Source: Mercurialis annua (Eukaryota; Streptophyta; Magnoliopsida; Malpighiales; Euphorbiaceae). Taken from it: a stretch of 64,000 nucleotides of DNA. The DNA is taken from assembly GCF_937616625.2 (NCBI RefSeq), contig NC_065576.1, positions 26,892,628 to 26,956,627 on the forward strand, given 5' to 3'. A program made the translations under genes and the position numbers. Positions 11,891 through 25,900 of the stretch are shown here, piece after piece. The notes below the pieces were generated by a model that was not told where the DNA came from, ran no database searches, and worked only from the letters and a program-made list of their open reading frames with translations. Each line of letters opens with the position of its first letter. The stretch's first letter is position 1.

Positions 11891-14800
11891 ATGTTGAAAC
11901 GTTTGGATTTGTTTAGTAACGTTTGTAAACGTTTGGCTTAAATTGCTAAAATGGGGAAACGCTTGGATTTGTTTCGTAACGTTTGTAATCAAATCCAAAT
12001 GTTTGTAAGTGTTAGGATTAAATCGCTAAAATGAGGAAACGCTTGGATATGATTCCTAACGTTTGGCTTAAATTGCTAAAAAAGTGAAATGCTTGGATTT
12101 GTTTCATAACCTTTTTAAACGTTTGGCTTCAATCGCAAAAAAGGGGAAACATTTGGCTTTGTTTCGTAACGTTTGTAAATGTTTGGCTTAAATCGCTAAA
12201 AAGGTGAAACGCTTGGATTTGTTTCGTCAACTTTTGTAAACGTTTGGCTTAAATCGCTAAAGTGGGGAAACGTTTGGATTTGTTTTGTAACGTTTTAAAC
12301 GTTTGTTTTGTTTCGTAACGTTTTAAACGTTTGTTTTATTTCGTAACGTTTATAAACGTTCGGTTTAAATTGCTAAAAATGTGAAACGCTTGGATTTTTT
12401 TTTGTAATATTTGTAAATGTTTGGCATAAATTGCCAAAAAGGGGAAACGCTTGGATTTGTTTCGTACCGTTTGTAAACGTTTGACTTAATTTGCTAAAAA
12501 GGTGAAACGTTCGGATTTGTTTCCTATCGTTTGTAAACGTTTGGCTTAAATTGTTAAAATGGGGAAACGCTTGGATTTGTTTCGTACCGTTTGTAAACAA
12601 ATCCAATCGTTTATAAAAATTTGGCTTATATTGCTAAAAAGGTGAAACGTTTGAATTTGTTTCGTAACATTTGTACACGTTTGGCTTAAATTGCTAAAAT
12701 GGGGAATCGGTTAGATTTGTTTCGTAACGTTTGTAAACGTTTGGCTTAAATTGCTAAAAAGGTGAAATGCTTGGATTTGTTTCGTAACGTTTGTAAACGT
12801 TTGGCCTAAATCGCTAAAAATGTTAAACGCTTGGATTTGTTTCGTAATGTTTGTAAACGTTTGGCTTAAATTGCTAAAAAGGTAAAACGCTTGATTTGTG
12901 TCGTAACGTTTGCAAACGTTCGGCTTAAATTGCTAAAAAGGTGAAACTTTGGATTTGTTTCGTAGCATTTGTAAACGTTAGTCTTAAATTTCTAAAAAGG
13001 GGAAACGCTTGGATTAGTTTCGTAGCGTTTGTAGACGTTGGGCTTATATCACTAAAAATGTTAAACGCTTGGATTTGTTTCGTAACGTTTGTAAACGTTT
13101 GGCTTAAATTGCTAAAAAGGTGAAACGTTGGATTTGTTTCGTAATGTTTGTAAACATTCGGCTTAAATTGCTAAAAAGGTGAAACATTTAGTTTGTAACA
13201 TTTGTAAACGTACGGCTTAAATCGCTAAAATATGGAAACGTTTTGTTTTGTTTCATAACGTTTATAAACGTTCGGCTTAAATTGCTAAAAAAGTGAAACG
13301 TTTGGTTTTGTTTCTTAACGTTTGTAAATGTTTTGCTTAAATCACTAAAAAGGTGAAATGTTTGGTTTTGTTTCATAACGTTTATAAACGTTTGGCTTAA
13401 TTCGCTAAAAAGGTGAACATTTTGATTTGTTTTGTAACATTTGTAAACGTTCAGCTTAATTTGCCAAAAAGGGGAAACGCTTGGATTTGTTTCGTAACGT
13501 TTGTAAACGTTCGGCTTAAATTGCTAAAAATGTGAAATGCTTGGATTTGTTTCGTAACGTTTGTAAACGTTCGGCTTAAATTGCTAAAAAGCTGAAGCGT
13601 TTGGTTTTTTTTCATAACCTTTGTAAACGTTTGGCTTAAATCGCTAAAAAGGTGAAACGCTTGGATTTGTTTCATAACGTTTGTAAACGTTTGGGCTTAA
13701 ATTTCTAAATAGGGGAAACGTTTGGATTTGTTTCGTAACGTTTGGATTTGTTTCGTATTTGTAAATCATTTGGCTTAAATCGCTAAAAAGGTGAAACATT
13801 TGGATTTGTTTCGTAACGTTTGTAAACGTTTGGCTTAAATCTTTAAAAAGGTGAAACGCTTGGATTTGTTTCGTAACTTTTGTAACGTTTGGCTTAAATC
13901 GCTGAAAAGGTGAAACGTTTGGATTTGTTTCGCAACGTTTGTAAACGTTTCTCTTAAATTGCTAAAAAGGTTAAACGTTTGTTTCCTACCATTTGTAAAC
14001 GTTTGGATTTCTTTCGTAAAGTTTGTAAACGTTCGGCGTAAATCGCTAAAACGGGAAAACATTTGGTTTTGCTTCGTAACATTTGTAAACGTTTGGCTTA
14101 AATCGCTAAAAAGATGAAACATTTGGATTTGTTTCGAAACGTTTGGCTTAAATTGCTAAAAAGCGGAAACGTTTGGATTTGTTTCTTAACGATTGTAAAC
14201 ATTTGCTTAAATCAGTAAAAAGGTAAAACGTTTGGATTTGTTTCGTAACGTTTATAAACGTTTGGCTTAAATTGCTAAAATGGGGAAACGTTTGGATTTG
14301 TTTCGTAACGTTTCAAATGTTTGGTTTTGTTTCGCAACGTTTATAAACATTTGGCTTATATCGCTAAAAAGGGCACACGTTTGGATATGTTTTGTGACGT
14401 TTGTAAACGTTTGACTAAAATCCTTAAAGGGTGAAACGTTTGGGTTTGTTTCATGACGTTTGTAAACGTTTGGCTTAAATCGCTAAAAATGGGGAAACGT
14501 TTGGATTTGTTTCGTAACGTTTTAAACGTTTGGTTTTGTTTCGTAACGTTTGTAAACGTTTGGCTTAAATCGCTAAAAAGGGAAAACGTTTGGATTTGTT
14601 TCTCAATGTTTGTAAATGTATGGCTTAAATCGCTAAAAAGGTGAAACGTTTGGATTTTCTTTGTAGCGTTTGTACAAGTTTGGCTTAAATCGCTAAAAAG
14701 GGGAAACATTTGGATTTGTTTAATTACGTTTTAAACATTTGGTTTTGTTTCTTAATGTTTGTAAATGTTTGGCTTAAATCGCAAAAAAGGTAAACTGACA

Positions 14801-17800
14801 GATTTGTTTCTCAATGTTTGTAAATGTATGGCTTACATCGCTAAAAAGGTGAATCGTTTGGATTTGTTTCGTAACATTTTAAACATTTGGCATAAATCGC
14901 TAAAATGGGGAAATGTTTGGATTGGTTTCTTAACGTTTTAAACGTTTGACATAAATTGCTAAAATGGGGAAACGTTTGGATTTGTTTCGTAACGTTTGTA
15001 AACGTTTGGCTTAAATCGCTAAAATGGGGAAACGTTTGGATTTGTTTCGAAACGTTTGTAAACATTTCCCCTTAAATAGCTAAAAAGGTGAAACGTTTGG
15101 ATTTGTTTCGCAACTTTTGTAAACGTTTGGCTTAAATTGCTAAAAAGGTGAAACGTTTGGATTTGTTTTGTTACGTTTGTAAACGTTTGGATTAAATCGC
15201 TAAAAGGGGAAACGTTTGGATTTGTTTCGTAACATTTGTAAACTTTTGGCTTAAATCACTAAAAAGGGGAAACTTTTGGATTTGTTTCGTAACGTTTATA
15301 AACGTTTGGCTTAAATTGCTAAAAAGGTGAAACGCTTGGATTTGTTTCGTAATGTTTGTAAATGTTTGGCTTAAATCGCTAAAAAGGTGCAACGTTTGGA
15401 TTTGTTTCGTAACGTTTTAAACGTTTTGCTTAAATCGCTAAAATGGGGAAACATTTGGATTTGTTTCGTAATGTTTGTAAACGTTTGGCTTAAGTCGCTA
15501 AAAAGGGGAAACGTTTGGATTTGTTTTCGTAACGTTTGTAAACGTTTGGCTTAAATTTCGAAAAGGGTGAAACACTTGAATTTGTTTTGTAACATTTATA
15601 AAAGATTGGTTTAAATTGCTAAAAAGGTGAAACGTTTGGATTTATTTCTTAACGTTTGTAAACGTTTGGTTTAAATTGCTAAAAAGGTTAAACGCTTGGA
15701 TTTGTTTCGTAACGTTTGTAAACGTTTAGTTTTATTTTGTTACGTTTGTAAACGTTTGGCTTAAATCGCTAAAAAGGGGAAACGTTTGGTTTTATTTCGT
15801 AACGTTTGTAAACATTTGGCTTAAATTGCTAAAAAGGCGAAACGTTTGGATTTGTTTCGTAACGTTTGTAAACGTTTGGCTTAAATCGCTAAAAAGGTGA
15901 AACGTTTAAATTTGTTTCGTAACGTTTTAAAAGTTTGGCTTTAATGGTTAAAATGGGGAAACATATGGATTTGTTTCGTAGCATTTGTAAACGTTTGTCT
16001 TATATCGCTAAAAAGATGAAACAGTTGGATTTGTTTCGTAACATTTGTAAACGTTTGGCTTAAATCGCTAAAAAGGTGAAACGTTTAGTTTTGTTTCGAA
16101 ACGTTTGTAAACGTTTGGCTTAAATCGCTAAAAAAGGTGAAACGTTTGGATTTGTTTGGTAACGTTTGTAAACGTTTCGCTTAAAACGCTAAAAAGGTTA
16201 AACGTTTGGATTTGTTTCCTAACGTTTATAAACGTTCGGATTAAATTGCTAAAAGGTGAAGTGCTTGGATTTGTTTCTTAACGTTTGTAAATGGTCGGAT
16301 TAATTTGCTAAAAAGGTAAAACGCTTAGATTTGTTTTGTAACATTTGCAAACGTTTGGCTTAATTTGATAAAAAGGGGAAACATTTGGTTTTGTTTCGTA
16401 ACGTTTTTAAACGTTCGGCTTCAATCGCTAAAAGGGGAAACGTTTGGTTTTGTTTCGTAACGTTTGTAATTATTAGGCTTAAATTGCTAAAAAGGTGAAA
16501 CGTTTGTTTTTTTTTCGTAACGTTCGTAAACGTTCGGCTTAAATCGCAAAAAAGGTGAAACGTTTGGATTTGTTTTGAAATGTTTGTAAACGTTTGGCTT
16601 AAATCGCTAAAAACGTGAAACGTTTGGATTTGTTTCGTAACGTTTGTAAACGTTTGGCTTAAATTGCTAAAGAGGTGACATGTTTGGATTTGTTTCGTAG
16701 GCTTTGTAAACTGGCCTAAATCGTCAAAAAGGTGAAACATTTGGATTTTTTTTGAAGCGTTTGTAAATGTTTGGTTTTGTTTCGTAACTTTTGTAAACAT
16801 TTGGCTTAAATTGCTAAAAATGGGAAATGTTTGGTATTTATTTCGTAATGTTTGTAAACGTTTGGCTTACATCGCTAAAAATGTGAAACGATATGATTTG
16901 TTTCATAACGTTTGTAAATGTTTGGCTTAAACCGCTAAAATAGGGAAATGTTTGGATTTTTTCGTAACGTTTGGATTTGTTTCGTAATGTTTGTAAGCTT
17001 TTCGCTTAAATCGCTAAATTGGTGAAACGTTTGGATTTGTTTCGTAAAGTTTGTAAACGTTTTGCTTAAATCGCTAAAAAGGTGAAACGTTTGGATATGT
17101 TTTGTAACGTTTGTAATCGTTTGGCTTAAATCGCTAAAATGGAGCAACGTTTGGATTTGTTTCGGAACGTTTGTAAACGTTTGGCTTAAAACGCTAAAAA
17201 GGGGCAACGTTTGGATTTGTTTGGTAACATTTGTAAACGTTTGGCTTAAATCGCTAAAAAGGTGAAACGTTTGGATTTGTTTTCTAACGTTTGTAAACGT
17301 TTGGCTTAAATCGCTAAAAAGGGGATAAATTTGGATTTGTGTAGTTACGTTGTAAATGTTAGGTTTTGTTTCGTAACGTATGTGAACGTTTGGCTTAAAT
17401 CGCTAAAAAGGTGAAACGTTTGGATTTGTTTCTCAATGTTTGTAAATGTTTGGCTTAAATCGCTAAAAAGGTGAAATGTTTGGATTTCTTTCGTAATGTT
17501 TTAAACGTTTGGCATAAATCGCTAAAATGGGGAAACGTTTGGATTGGTTTCGTAACGTTTCTAAACGTTTGGCTTAAATCGCTAAAAAGGTGAAACATTT
17601 GGATTTGTTTGGTAACGTTTGTAAACGTTTCGCTTAAATCGCTTAAAAGGTTAAACGTTTGGATTTGTTTCGTAACGTTTATAAACGTTCGGATTAAATT
17701 GCTAAAAGTGTGAAATGCTTGGATTCGTTTCGTAACGTTTGTAAATGTTCGGATTCAATTGCTGAAAAGGCGAAACGCTTGGATTTGTTTCGTAACGTTC

Positions 17801-20800
17801 GTAAACGTTCGGCTTCAATCACTAAAGAGGTGAAACGTTTGGTTTTGTTTCGTAACGTTTGTAAACATTAGGCTTAAATTGCTAAAAAGGTGAAACGTTT
17901 GGTTTTGTTTCGTAATGTTCGTAAACGTTCGGCTTAAATCGCAAAAAAGGTGAAACGTTTGGATTTGATTCGTAACGTTTGTAAACGTTTTGCTTAAATT
18001 GTTAAAAAGGTGACATGTTTGGATTTTTTTCGTAGATTTTGTAAACGTTTGGCTTAAATCGTTAAAAAGGTGAAACGTTTGGATTTGTTTCGAAGCATTT
18101 GTAAATGTTTGGTTTTTTTTCATAACTTTTGTAAACGTTTGGCTTAAATTGCTAAAAATGGGAAATGTTTGGTATTGTTTCGTAACGTTTGTAAACGTTT
18201 GGCTTAAATCGCTAAATATGCGAAACGATTGGATTTGTTTCATAACGTTTGTAAACGTTTGGCTTAAATGGCTAAAATGGGGAAATGTTTGGATTTTTTT
18301 CGTAACGTTTGGATTTGTTTCGCAATTTTTGTAAACTTTTGGCCTAAATCGCTAAATTGGTGAAACATTTGGATTTGTTTCGTAACATTTGTAAACGTTT
18401 TGCTTAAATCGCTAAAAAGGTGAAACGTTTGGATTTGTTTTGTAACGTTTGTAATCGTTTGGCTTAAATCGCTAAAATAGAGCAACGTTTAGATTTGTTT
18501 CGAAACGTTTGTAAACGTTTGGCTTAAAACGCTAAAAAGGTGAAACGTTTGGATTTGTTTGGTAACATTTGTAAACGTTTGGCTTAAATCGCTAAAAAGG
18601 TGAAACGTTTGGATTTGTTTTCTAACGTTTGTAAATGTTTGGCTTAAATCGCTAAAAAGGGGATAAATTTGGATTTGTGTAGTTACGTTTTAAATGTTTG
18701 GTTTTGTTTCGTAAAATTTGTAAACGTTTGGCCTAAATCGCTTCAAAGGTTAAATATTTGGATTTGTTTCTCAACGTTTATAAATGTGGGGCTTAAATCG
18801 CTAAAAAGGTGAAACGTTTGGATTTGTTTCGTAACTTTTTAAACGTTTGGCATAAATCGCTAAAATGGAGAAACGTTTGGATTGATTTCTTAACGTTTTA
18901 AACGTTTGGCTTAAATCGCTGAAATGGGGAAACGTTTGGATTTATTTCTTAACGTTTGTAAACGTTTGGCTTAAATCGCTAAAGTGGGGAAACGTTTAGA
19001 TTTGTTTCGTAACGTTTGTAAACGTTTCCCCTTAAATACCTAAAAAGGGGAAATGTTTGGATTTTTTTCGTAACATTTGGCTTAAATTGCTAAAATGGTG
19101 AAACGTTTGGGTTTGTTTCGTTACGTTTGTAAACGTTTGGCTTAAATCACTAAAAAGGTGAACGTTTGGATTTGTTTCGTAACATTTGTAAACTTTTGGT
19201 TTAAATCGCTAAAATGGTGAAACACTTGGATTTGTTTCGTAACGTTTGTAAACGTTTGGCTTAAATAGCTAAAAAGGTGAAACATTTGGTTTTGTTTCGT
19301 AACGTTTCTAAACGTTTGCTTTAAATCGCTATAAAGGTGCAACGTTTTGATTTGTTTCGTAACGTTTAAACGTTTTGCTTAAATCGCTAAAATGGGGAAA
19401 GTTTTGGATTTGTTTCGTAATGTTTGTAAATGTTTCGCTTAAATCGCTCAAAAGGTGAAACGTTTGAATTTGTTTTCGTAAAGTTTGTAAACGTTTGGCT
19501 TAAATTGCTAAAAAGGTGAAACGCATGAATTTGTTTGGTAATATTTGTAAAAGTTTGGTTTAAATTGCTAAAAAGGTGAAACGTTTGGATTTGTTTTTTA
19601 ACATTTGTAAACGTTTGGCTTAAATTGCTAAAAAGGTGAAACGCTTAGATTTATTTCGTAACGTTTGTAAACGTTCGGTTTTGTTTTGTTACGTTTGTAA
19701 ATGTTTCGCTTAAATCTCTAAGAAGGGGAAACTAATGGTTTTGTTTCGTAACGTTTGTACACGTTTTGTCTTAAATTGCTAAAAAGGGGAAACATTTGGA
19801 TTTGTTTCGTAACATTTGTAAACGTTTGGCTTAAATTTCTGAAAAGGGGAAATGTTTAAATTTATTTCATAACGTTTTAAACGTTTGGCTTAAATGGCTA
19901 AAATGGGGAAACGTTTGGATTTGTTTTGTAGCGTTTGTAAACGTGTGGCTTAAATCGCTAAAAATGTGAAACGTTTGGTTTTGTTTCGTAACAATTAAAC
20001 GTTTAGCAACACATTTAATAGTTAAAAAGGTGAAACGTTTGGTTTTGTTTCGTAACGTTTGTAAACGTTTAGATTTGTTTCGTAACGTTTATAAACGTTT
20101 GGCTTAAATGGCTAAAAAGGTGAAACGCTTGGATTTGTTTCGTAATATTTGTAAACATTTGGCTTAAATTGTTAAAAAGGTTAAACATTTAGATTTGTTT
20201 CGTAACGTTTATAAACGTTTGGCTTAAATTGCTAAAAAGGTGAAACGCTTGGATTTGTTTCGTAACGTTTGTAAACATTTGGCTTAAATTGTTAAAAAGG
20301 TTAAACACTTGGATTTGTTTCGTAACGTTTGTAAACGTTTGGCTTAAATTGCAAAAAGGTAAAACGCTTCGATTTGTTTCATAACATTTGTAAACGTTTG
20401 GCTTTCTTTCGTAACGTTTGTAGTCTTTTGGCTTAAATTGCTAAAAATGGGAAACGTTTGGATTTTTTTCGTAACGTTTTAAGCGTTTGGTTTTGTTTCG
20501 TAACGTTTGTAAACGTTTGGCTTAAATCGCTAAAAAGGTGAAACTGTTTAATTTTATTCCGTAACGTTTGAAAACGTTTGGATTTGTTTCGTAAAGTTTG
20601 TTTTGTAACGTTTTAGATGTTTAGTTTTGTTTCGTAACTTTTGTAAACGCTTGGCTTAAATTGCTGTAAAGGGAAAACGTTTGGTTTTGTTTCGTGACGT
20701 TTGGAAACGTTTGTCTTAAATCGCTAAAAAGGTTAAACGTTTGGATTTGTTTTGTAACGTTTTAAACGTTTGGCTTTGTTTCGTAAAGTTTGTAAACGTT

Positions 20801-21951
20801 TGGCTTAAATCGTTAAAAAGGTGAAACATTTGGATTTCTTTCATAACGTTTGTAAACGTTTGCCTTCACTGCTAAAAAGGTGAACGTTTGGATTTGTTTC
20901 GTAACGTTTGTAAACGTTTGGCTTAAATCGCTAAAAAGGTGAAATGTTTGGATTTGTTTCGTAATGTTTTAAACGTTTGGCTTAAATCGCTAAAAAGGTG
21001 AAACGTTTGGATTTGTTTTGTAACATTTGTAAATGTTTGGCTTAAATCGCTAAAAAGGTGAAACGTTTGGATTTGTTTCGTAACGTTTGTAAACGTTTAG
21101 CTTAAATCGCTAAAAGTGGGAAATGTTTGGATTTCTTTCATAACGTTTTAAACGTTTGGCTTAAATCACTAAAAAGGTTTTTTTTTCGTAACATTTGTAA
21201 TTGTTTGGTTTGAATCGCTGAAAAGGTGAAACATTTGGTTTTGTTTCATAATGTTTGTAAACGTTTGGCTTATATTTCTAAAATGAGGAAACGTTTGGTT
21301 TTATTTCATAACGTTTGTAAACGTTTGGCTTATATTGCTAAAAAGGCGAAATGTTTGGTTTTGTTTCGTAACGTTCGTAAACATTTGGCTTAAATTGCTA
21401 AAAAGGTGAAATGTTTGGACTTGTTTCATAACGTTTGTAAACGTTTGACTTAAATCTCTAAAAAGGTGAAACGTTTGGATTTGTTTCGTAACGTTTGTAA
21501 ACGTTTAGCTTAAATCGCTAAAAATGGGAAATGTTTGGATTTCTTTCATAACGTTTTAAACGTTTGGCTTAAATCACTAAAAAGGTTTTTTTTTCGTAAC
21601 ATTTGTAAACGTTTGGCTTGAATCGCTAAAAAGGTGAAACATTTGATTTTGTTTCGTAATGTTTGTAAACGTTTGGCTTATATTGCTAAAATGAGGAAAC
21701 GTTTGGTTTTATTTCATAACGTTTGTAAACGTTTGGCTTATATTGTTAAAAAGGTGAAACGTTTGGTTTTGTTTCGTAACGTTCGTAAACATTTGGCTTA
21801 AATTGCTAAAAAGGTGAAATGTTTGGATTTGTTTCATAACGTTTGTAAACGTTTGACTTAAATCGCTAAAAATATAAAACGTTTAGTTTTCTTTCGTAAC
21901 AATAGTAAACGTTTGACTTAAATCGCTAAAAATGTAAAATGTTTGGTTTTG
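10926..21951 (+). repeat. ~11-kb superunit, copy 1 (11026 bp)
   Basis: The unit is defined from the start of one inverted block to the start of the next. The internal order is: inverted block; a region rich in CGCTTGG-type monomers (about 12-13.9 kb); monomers with odd fusions such as GATTTGTTTCGTATTTGTAAA (about 13.75 kb, also 24.77 and 36.0 kb); then the 6-10.9-kb-like half. Corresponding landmarks in the next unit lie 10.9-11.9 kb downstream, so copies differ by insertions or deletions of whole monomers as well as substitutions. Confidence 0.78.
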
Positions 21952-22911
21952 TTTCACCTTTTTTGCGATTTAAGCTAAACGTTTACAAACGTTACGAAAC
22001 AAAACCAAACGTTTCATCTTTTTAGCGATTTAAGCCAAACGTTTACAAAGGTTAAGAAACAAATCCAACCGTTTCACCTTTTTAGCGATTTAAGCCAAAC
22101 GTTTACAAACATTACGAAACAAATCCAAACGTTTACAAACATTACGAAACAAATCCAAACGTTTTCCCTTTTTAGCGATTTAAGCCAAACGTTTACAAAC
22201 GTTACGAAACAAAACCAAAAGTTTCACCTTTTTAGAGATTTAAGCCAAACGTTTACAAAAGTTAGGGAAAGAATCAAACGTTTCACCTTTTTAGCGATTT
22301 AAGCCATACGTTTACAAACGTTACGAAACAAAGCCGAACGTTTACAAACGTTACGAAACAAATCCAAGTGTTTCACCATTGTAGCGATTTAAGCCAAACG
22401 TTTACAAACTTTAAGAAACCAAAAAGTTTCTCCTTTTTAGAAATTTAAACCAAATGTTTACAAACATTACCAAACAAAACCAAACGTTTCACCTTTTTAG
22501 CAATTTAAGCCAAACGTTCACAAACGTTACGGAACAAAACCAAACGTTTCACGTTTTTAGCGATTTAAGCCAAATGTTTACAAACGCTACGGAACAAATC
22601 GAAACATTTCCCGATTTTAGCGATTTAGGCCAAACGTCTACAAAAGTTTATGAAACAAAACCAAGCATTTCACCTTTTTAGTGATTTAAGCCAAACGTTA
22701 CAAATGTTACAAATCAAATCCAAACGTTTAACCATTTTAGCGATTTAAGCCAAACGTTTACAAACGTTACAAAACAAATCCAACCGTTTCACCTTTTTAG
22801 CGATTTAAGCCAAATGTTAAAAACGTTACGAAACAAATCCAAACGTTCCACCTTTTTAGCGATTTAAACTGAATGTTTACAAATGTTACGAAACAAATCC
22901 AAGGTTTTAAA
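21952..22911 (-). repeat. Inverted satellite-1 block B
   Basis: About 960 bp in reverse orientation, the homologue of block A with the same right junction (AAGGTTTTAAAATGTTGAAACG). The left junction differs in its flank: it follows GTTTGGTTTTG directly, whereas blocks A and C follow a GGCTTAAATTG or GGCTTTAATTG end. Material beside the junction was lost or exchanged here. Confidence 0.93.
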
Positions 22912-25900
22912 ATGTTGAAACGTTTGGATTTGTTTAGTAACGTTTGTAAACGTTTGGCTTAAATTGCTAAAATGGGGAAACACTTGGATTTGTTTCGTAG
23001 CGTTTGTAAACAAATCTAAATGTTTGTAAGTGTTAGGCTTAAATCGCTAAAATGAGGAAACGTTTGGATATGATTCCTAACGTTTGGCTTAAATTGCTAA
23101 AAAGGTGAAATGCTTGGATTTGTTTCATAACCTTTTTAAACGTTTGGCTTCAATCGCAAAAAAGGGGAAACATTTGGCTTTGTTTCGTAACGTTTGTAAA
23201 CGTTTGGCTTAAATCACTAAAAATGTGAAACGCTAGGATTTGTTTCGTCAACTTTTGTAAACGTTTGGCTTAAATCGCTAAAGTGGGGAAACGTTTGGAT
23301 TTGTTTCGTAACGTTTTAAACGTTTGTTTTGTTTCGTAACGTTTATAAACGTTCGGCTTAAATTGCTAAAAATGTTAAACGCTTGGATTTTTTTCGTAAC
23401 GTTTGTAAATGTTTAACTTAAATTGTCAAAAGGGGAAACGCTTGGATTTGTTTCGTACCGTTTGTAAACGTTTGACTTAAATTGCTAAAAAGGTGAAACG
23501 TTCGGATTTGTTTCCTATCGTTTGTAAACGTTTTGCTTAAATTGTTAAAATGGGGAAACGCTCGGATTTGTTTCGTACCGTTTGTAAACAAATCCAAACG
23601 TTTATAAACATTTGGCTTATATTGCTAAAAAGGTGAAACGTTTGAATTTGTTTCGTAACATTTGTACACGTTTGGCATAAATTTCTAAAATGGTGAATCG
23701 GTTAGATTTGTTTCGTAACGTTTGTAAACGTTTGGCTTAAATTGCTAAAAAGGTGAAATGCTTGGATTTATTTCGTAACGCTTGTAAACGTTTGGCCTAA
23801 ATCGCTAAAAATGTTAAACGCTTTGATTTGTTTCGTAATGTTTGTAAACATTTGGCTTAAATTGCTAAAAAAGTAAAACGCTTGATTTGTTTTGTAACGT
23901 TTGCAAACGTTCGGCTTAAATTGCTAAAAAGGTGAAACTTTGGATTTGTTTCGTAACTTTTGTAAACGTTAGTCTTAAATATCTAAATAGGTGAAACACT
24001 TGGATTAGTTTCGTAGCGTTTGTAGACGTTGGGAATGTTAAACGCTTGGATTTGTTTCGTAACGTTTATAAACGTTTGGCTTAAATTGCTAAAAAGGTGA
24101 AACGTTGGATTTGTTTCGTAACGTTTGTAAACATTCGGCTTAAATTGCTAAAAAGGTGAAACGTTTAGTTTAGTTTTGTAACGTTTGTAAACGTTTAGTT
24201 TAGTTTTGTAATGTTTGTAAATGTTTCGCTTAAATCGCTCAAAAGGTGAAACGTTTGGATTTGTTTTCGTAACGTTTGTAAACGTTTGGCTTAAATTGCT
24301 AAAAAGGCGAAACGCATGAATTTGTTTGGTAACATGTGTAAAAGTTTGGTTTAAATTGCTAAAAAGGTGAAACGTTTGGATTTGTTTTGTAACATTTGTA
24401 AACGTTTGGCTTAATTCGCTAAAAAGGTGAAACGTTTTGATTTGTTTTGTAACATTTGTAAACATTCAGCTTAATTTGCCAAAAAAGGGGAAACGCTTGG
24501 ATTTGTTTCGTAACGTTTGCAAACGTTCGGCTTAAATTGCTAAAAATGTGAAATGCTTGGATTTGTTTCGTAACGTTTGTAAATGTTCGACTTAAATTGC
24601 TAAAAAGCTGAAGCGTTTTGTTTTTTTTCATAACCTTTGTAAACGTTTGGCTTAAATCGCTAAAAAAGTGAAACGCTTGGATTTATTTCGTAACGTTTGT
24701 AAACGTTTGGGCTTAAATTTCTAAATAGGGGAAACGTTTGGATTTGTTTCGTAACGTTTGGATTTGTTTCGTATTTGTAAATCATTTGGCTTAAATCGCT
24801 AAAAAGGTGAAACGTTTGGATTTGTTTCGTAACGTTTGGAAACGTTTGGCTTAAATCTTTAAAAAGGTGAAACGCATGGATTTGTTTCGTAACATTTGTA
24901 ACGTTTGGCTTAAATCGCTAAAAAATGTGAAACGTTTATATTTGTTTCGCAACGTTTATAAACGTTTGGCTTAAATTGCTAAAACGGTTAAACGTTTGTT
25001 TCCTAACGTTTGTAGACGTTTGGATTTGGTTCGTAAAGTATGTAAACGTTCGGCGTAAATCGCTAAAACGGGAAAACATTTGGTTTTGCTTCGTAACGTT
25101 TGGCTTAAATTGCTAAAAAGCGGAAACGTTTGGATTTGTTTCGTAACGTTTGTAAACGTTTGCTTAAATCAGTAAAAAGGTAAAACGTTTGGATTTGTTT
25201 CGTAACGTTTATAAACGTTTGGCTTAAATTGCTAAAAAGGGGAAACGTTTGGATTTGTTTCGTAACGTTTTAAACGTTTGGTTTTGTTTCGCAACGTTTA
25301 TAAACATTTGGCTTATATCGCTAAAAAGGGGAAACGTTTGGATATGTTTTATGACGTTTGTAAACGTTTGACTAAAATCTCTAAAAAGGTGAAACGTTTG
25401 GGTTTGTTTCATGACGTTTGTAAACGTTTGGCTTAAATCGCTAAAAAAGTGAAATGTTTGGCTTAAATCGCTAAAAATGGGGAAACATTTGGATTTGTTT
25501 CGTAACGTTTTAAACGTTTGGTTTTGTTTCGTAACGTTTGTAAACGTTTGGCTTAAATCGCTAAAAAGGTAAAACGTTTGGATTTGTTTCTCAATGTTTG
25601 TAAATGTATGGCTTAAATCGCTAAAAAGGTGAAACGTTTGGATTTTCTTTGTAACGTATGTAAAAGTTTGGCTTAAATCGCTAAAAAGGGGAAACATTTG
25701 GATTTGTTTAATTACGTTTTAAACATTTGGTTTTGTTTCTTAACGTTTGTAAACCTTTGGCTTAAATCGCAAAAAAGGTAAACCGTCAGGATTTGTTTCT
25801 CAATGTTTGTAAATGTATGGCTTAAATCGCTAAAAAGGTGAATCGTTTGGATTTGTTTCGTAACGTTTTAAACGTTTGGCATAAATCGCTAAAATGGGGA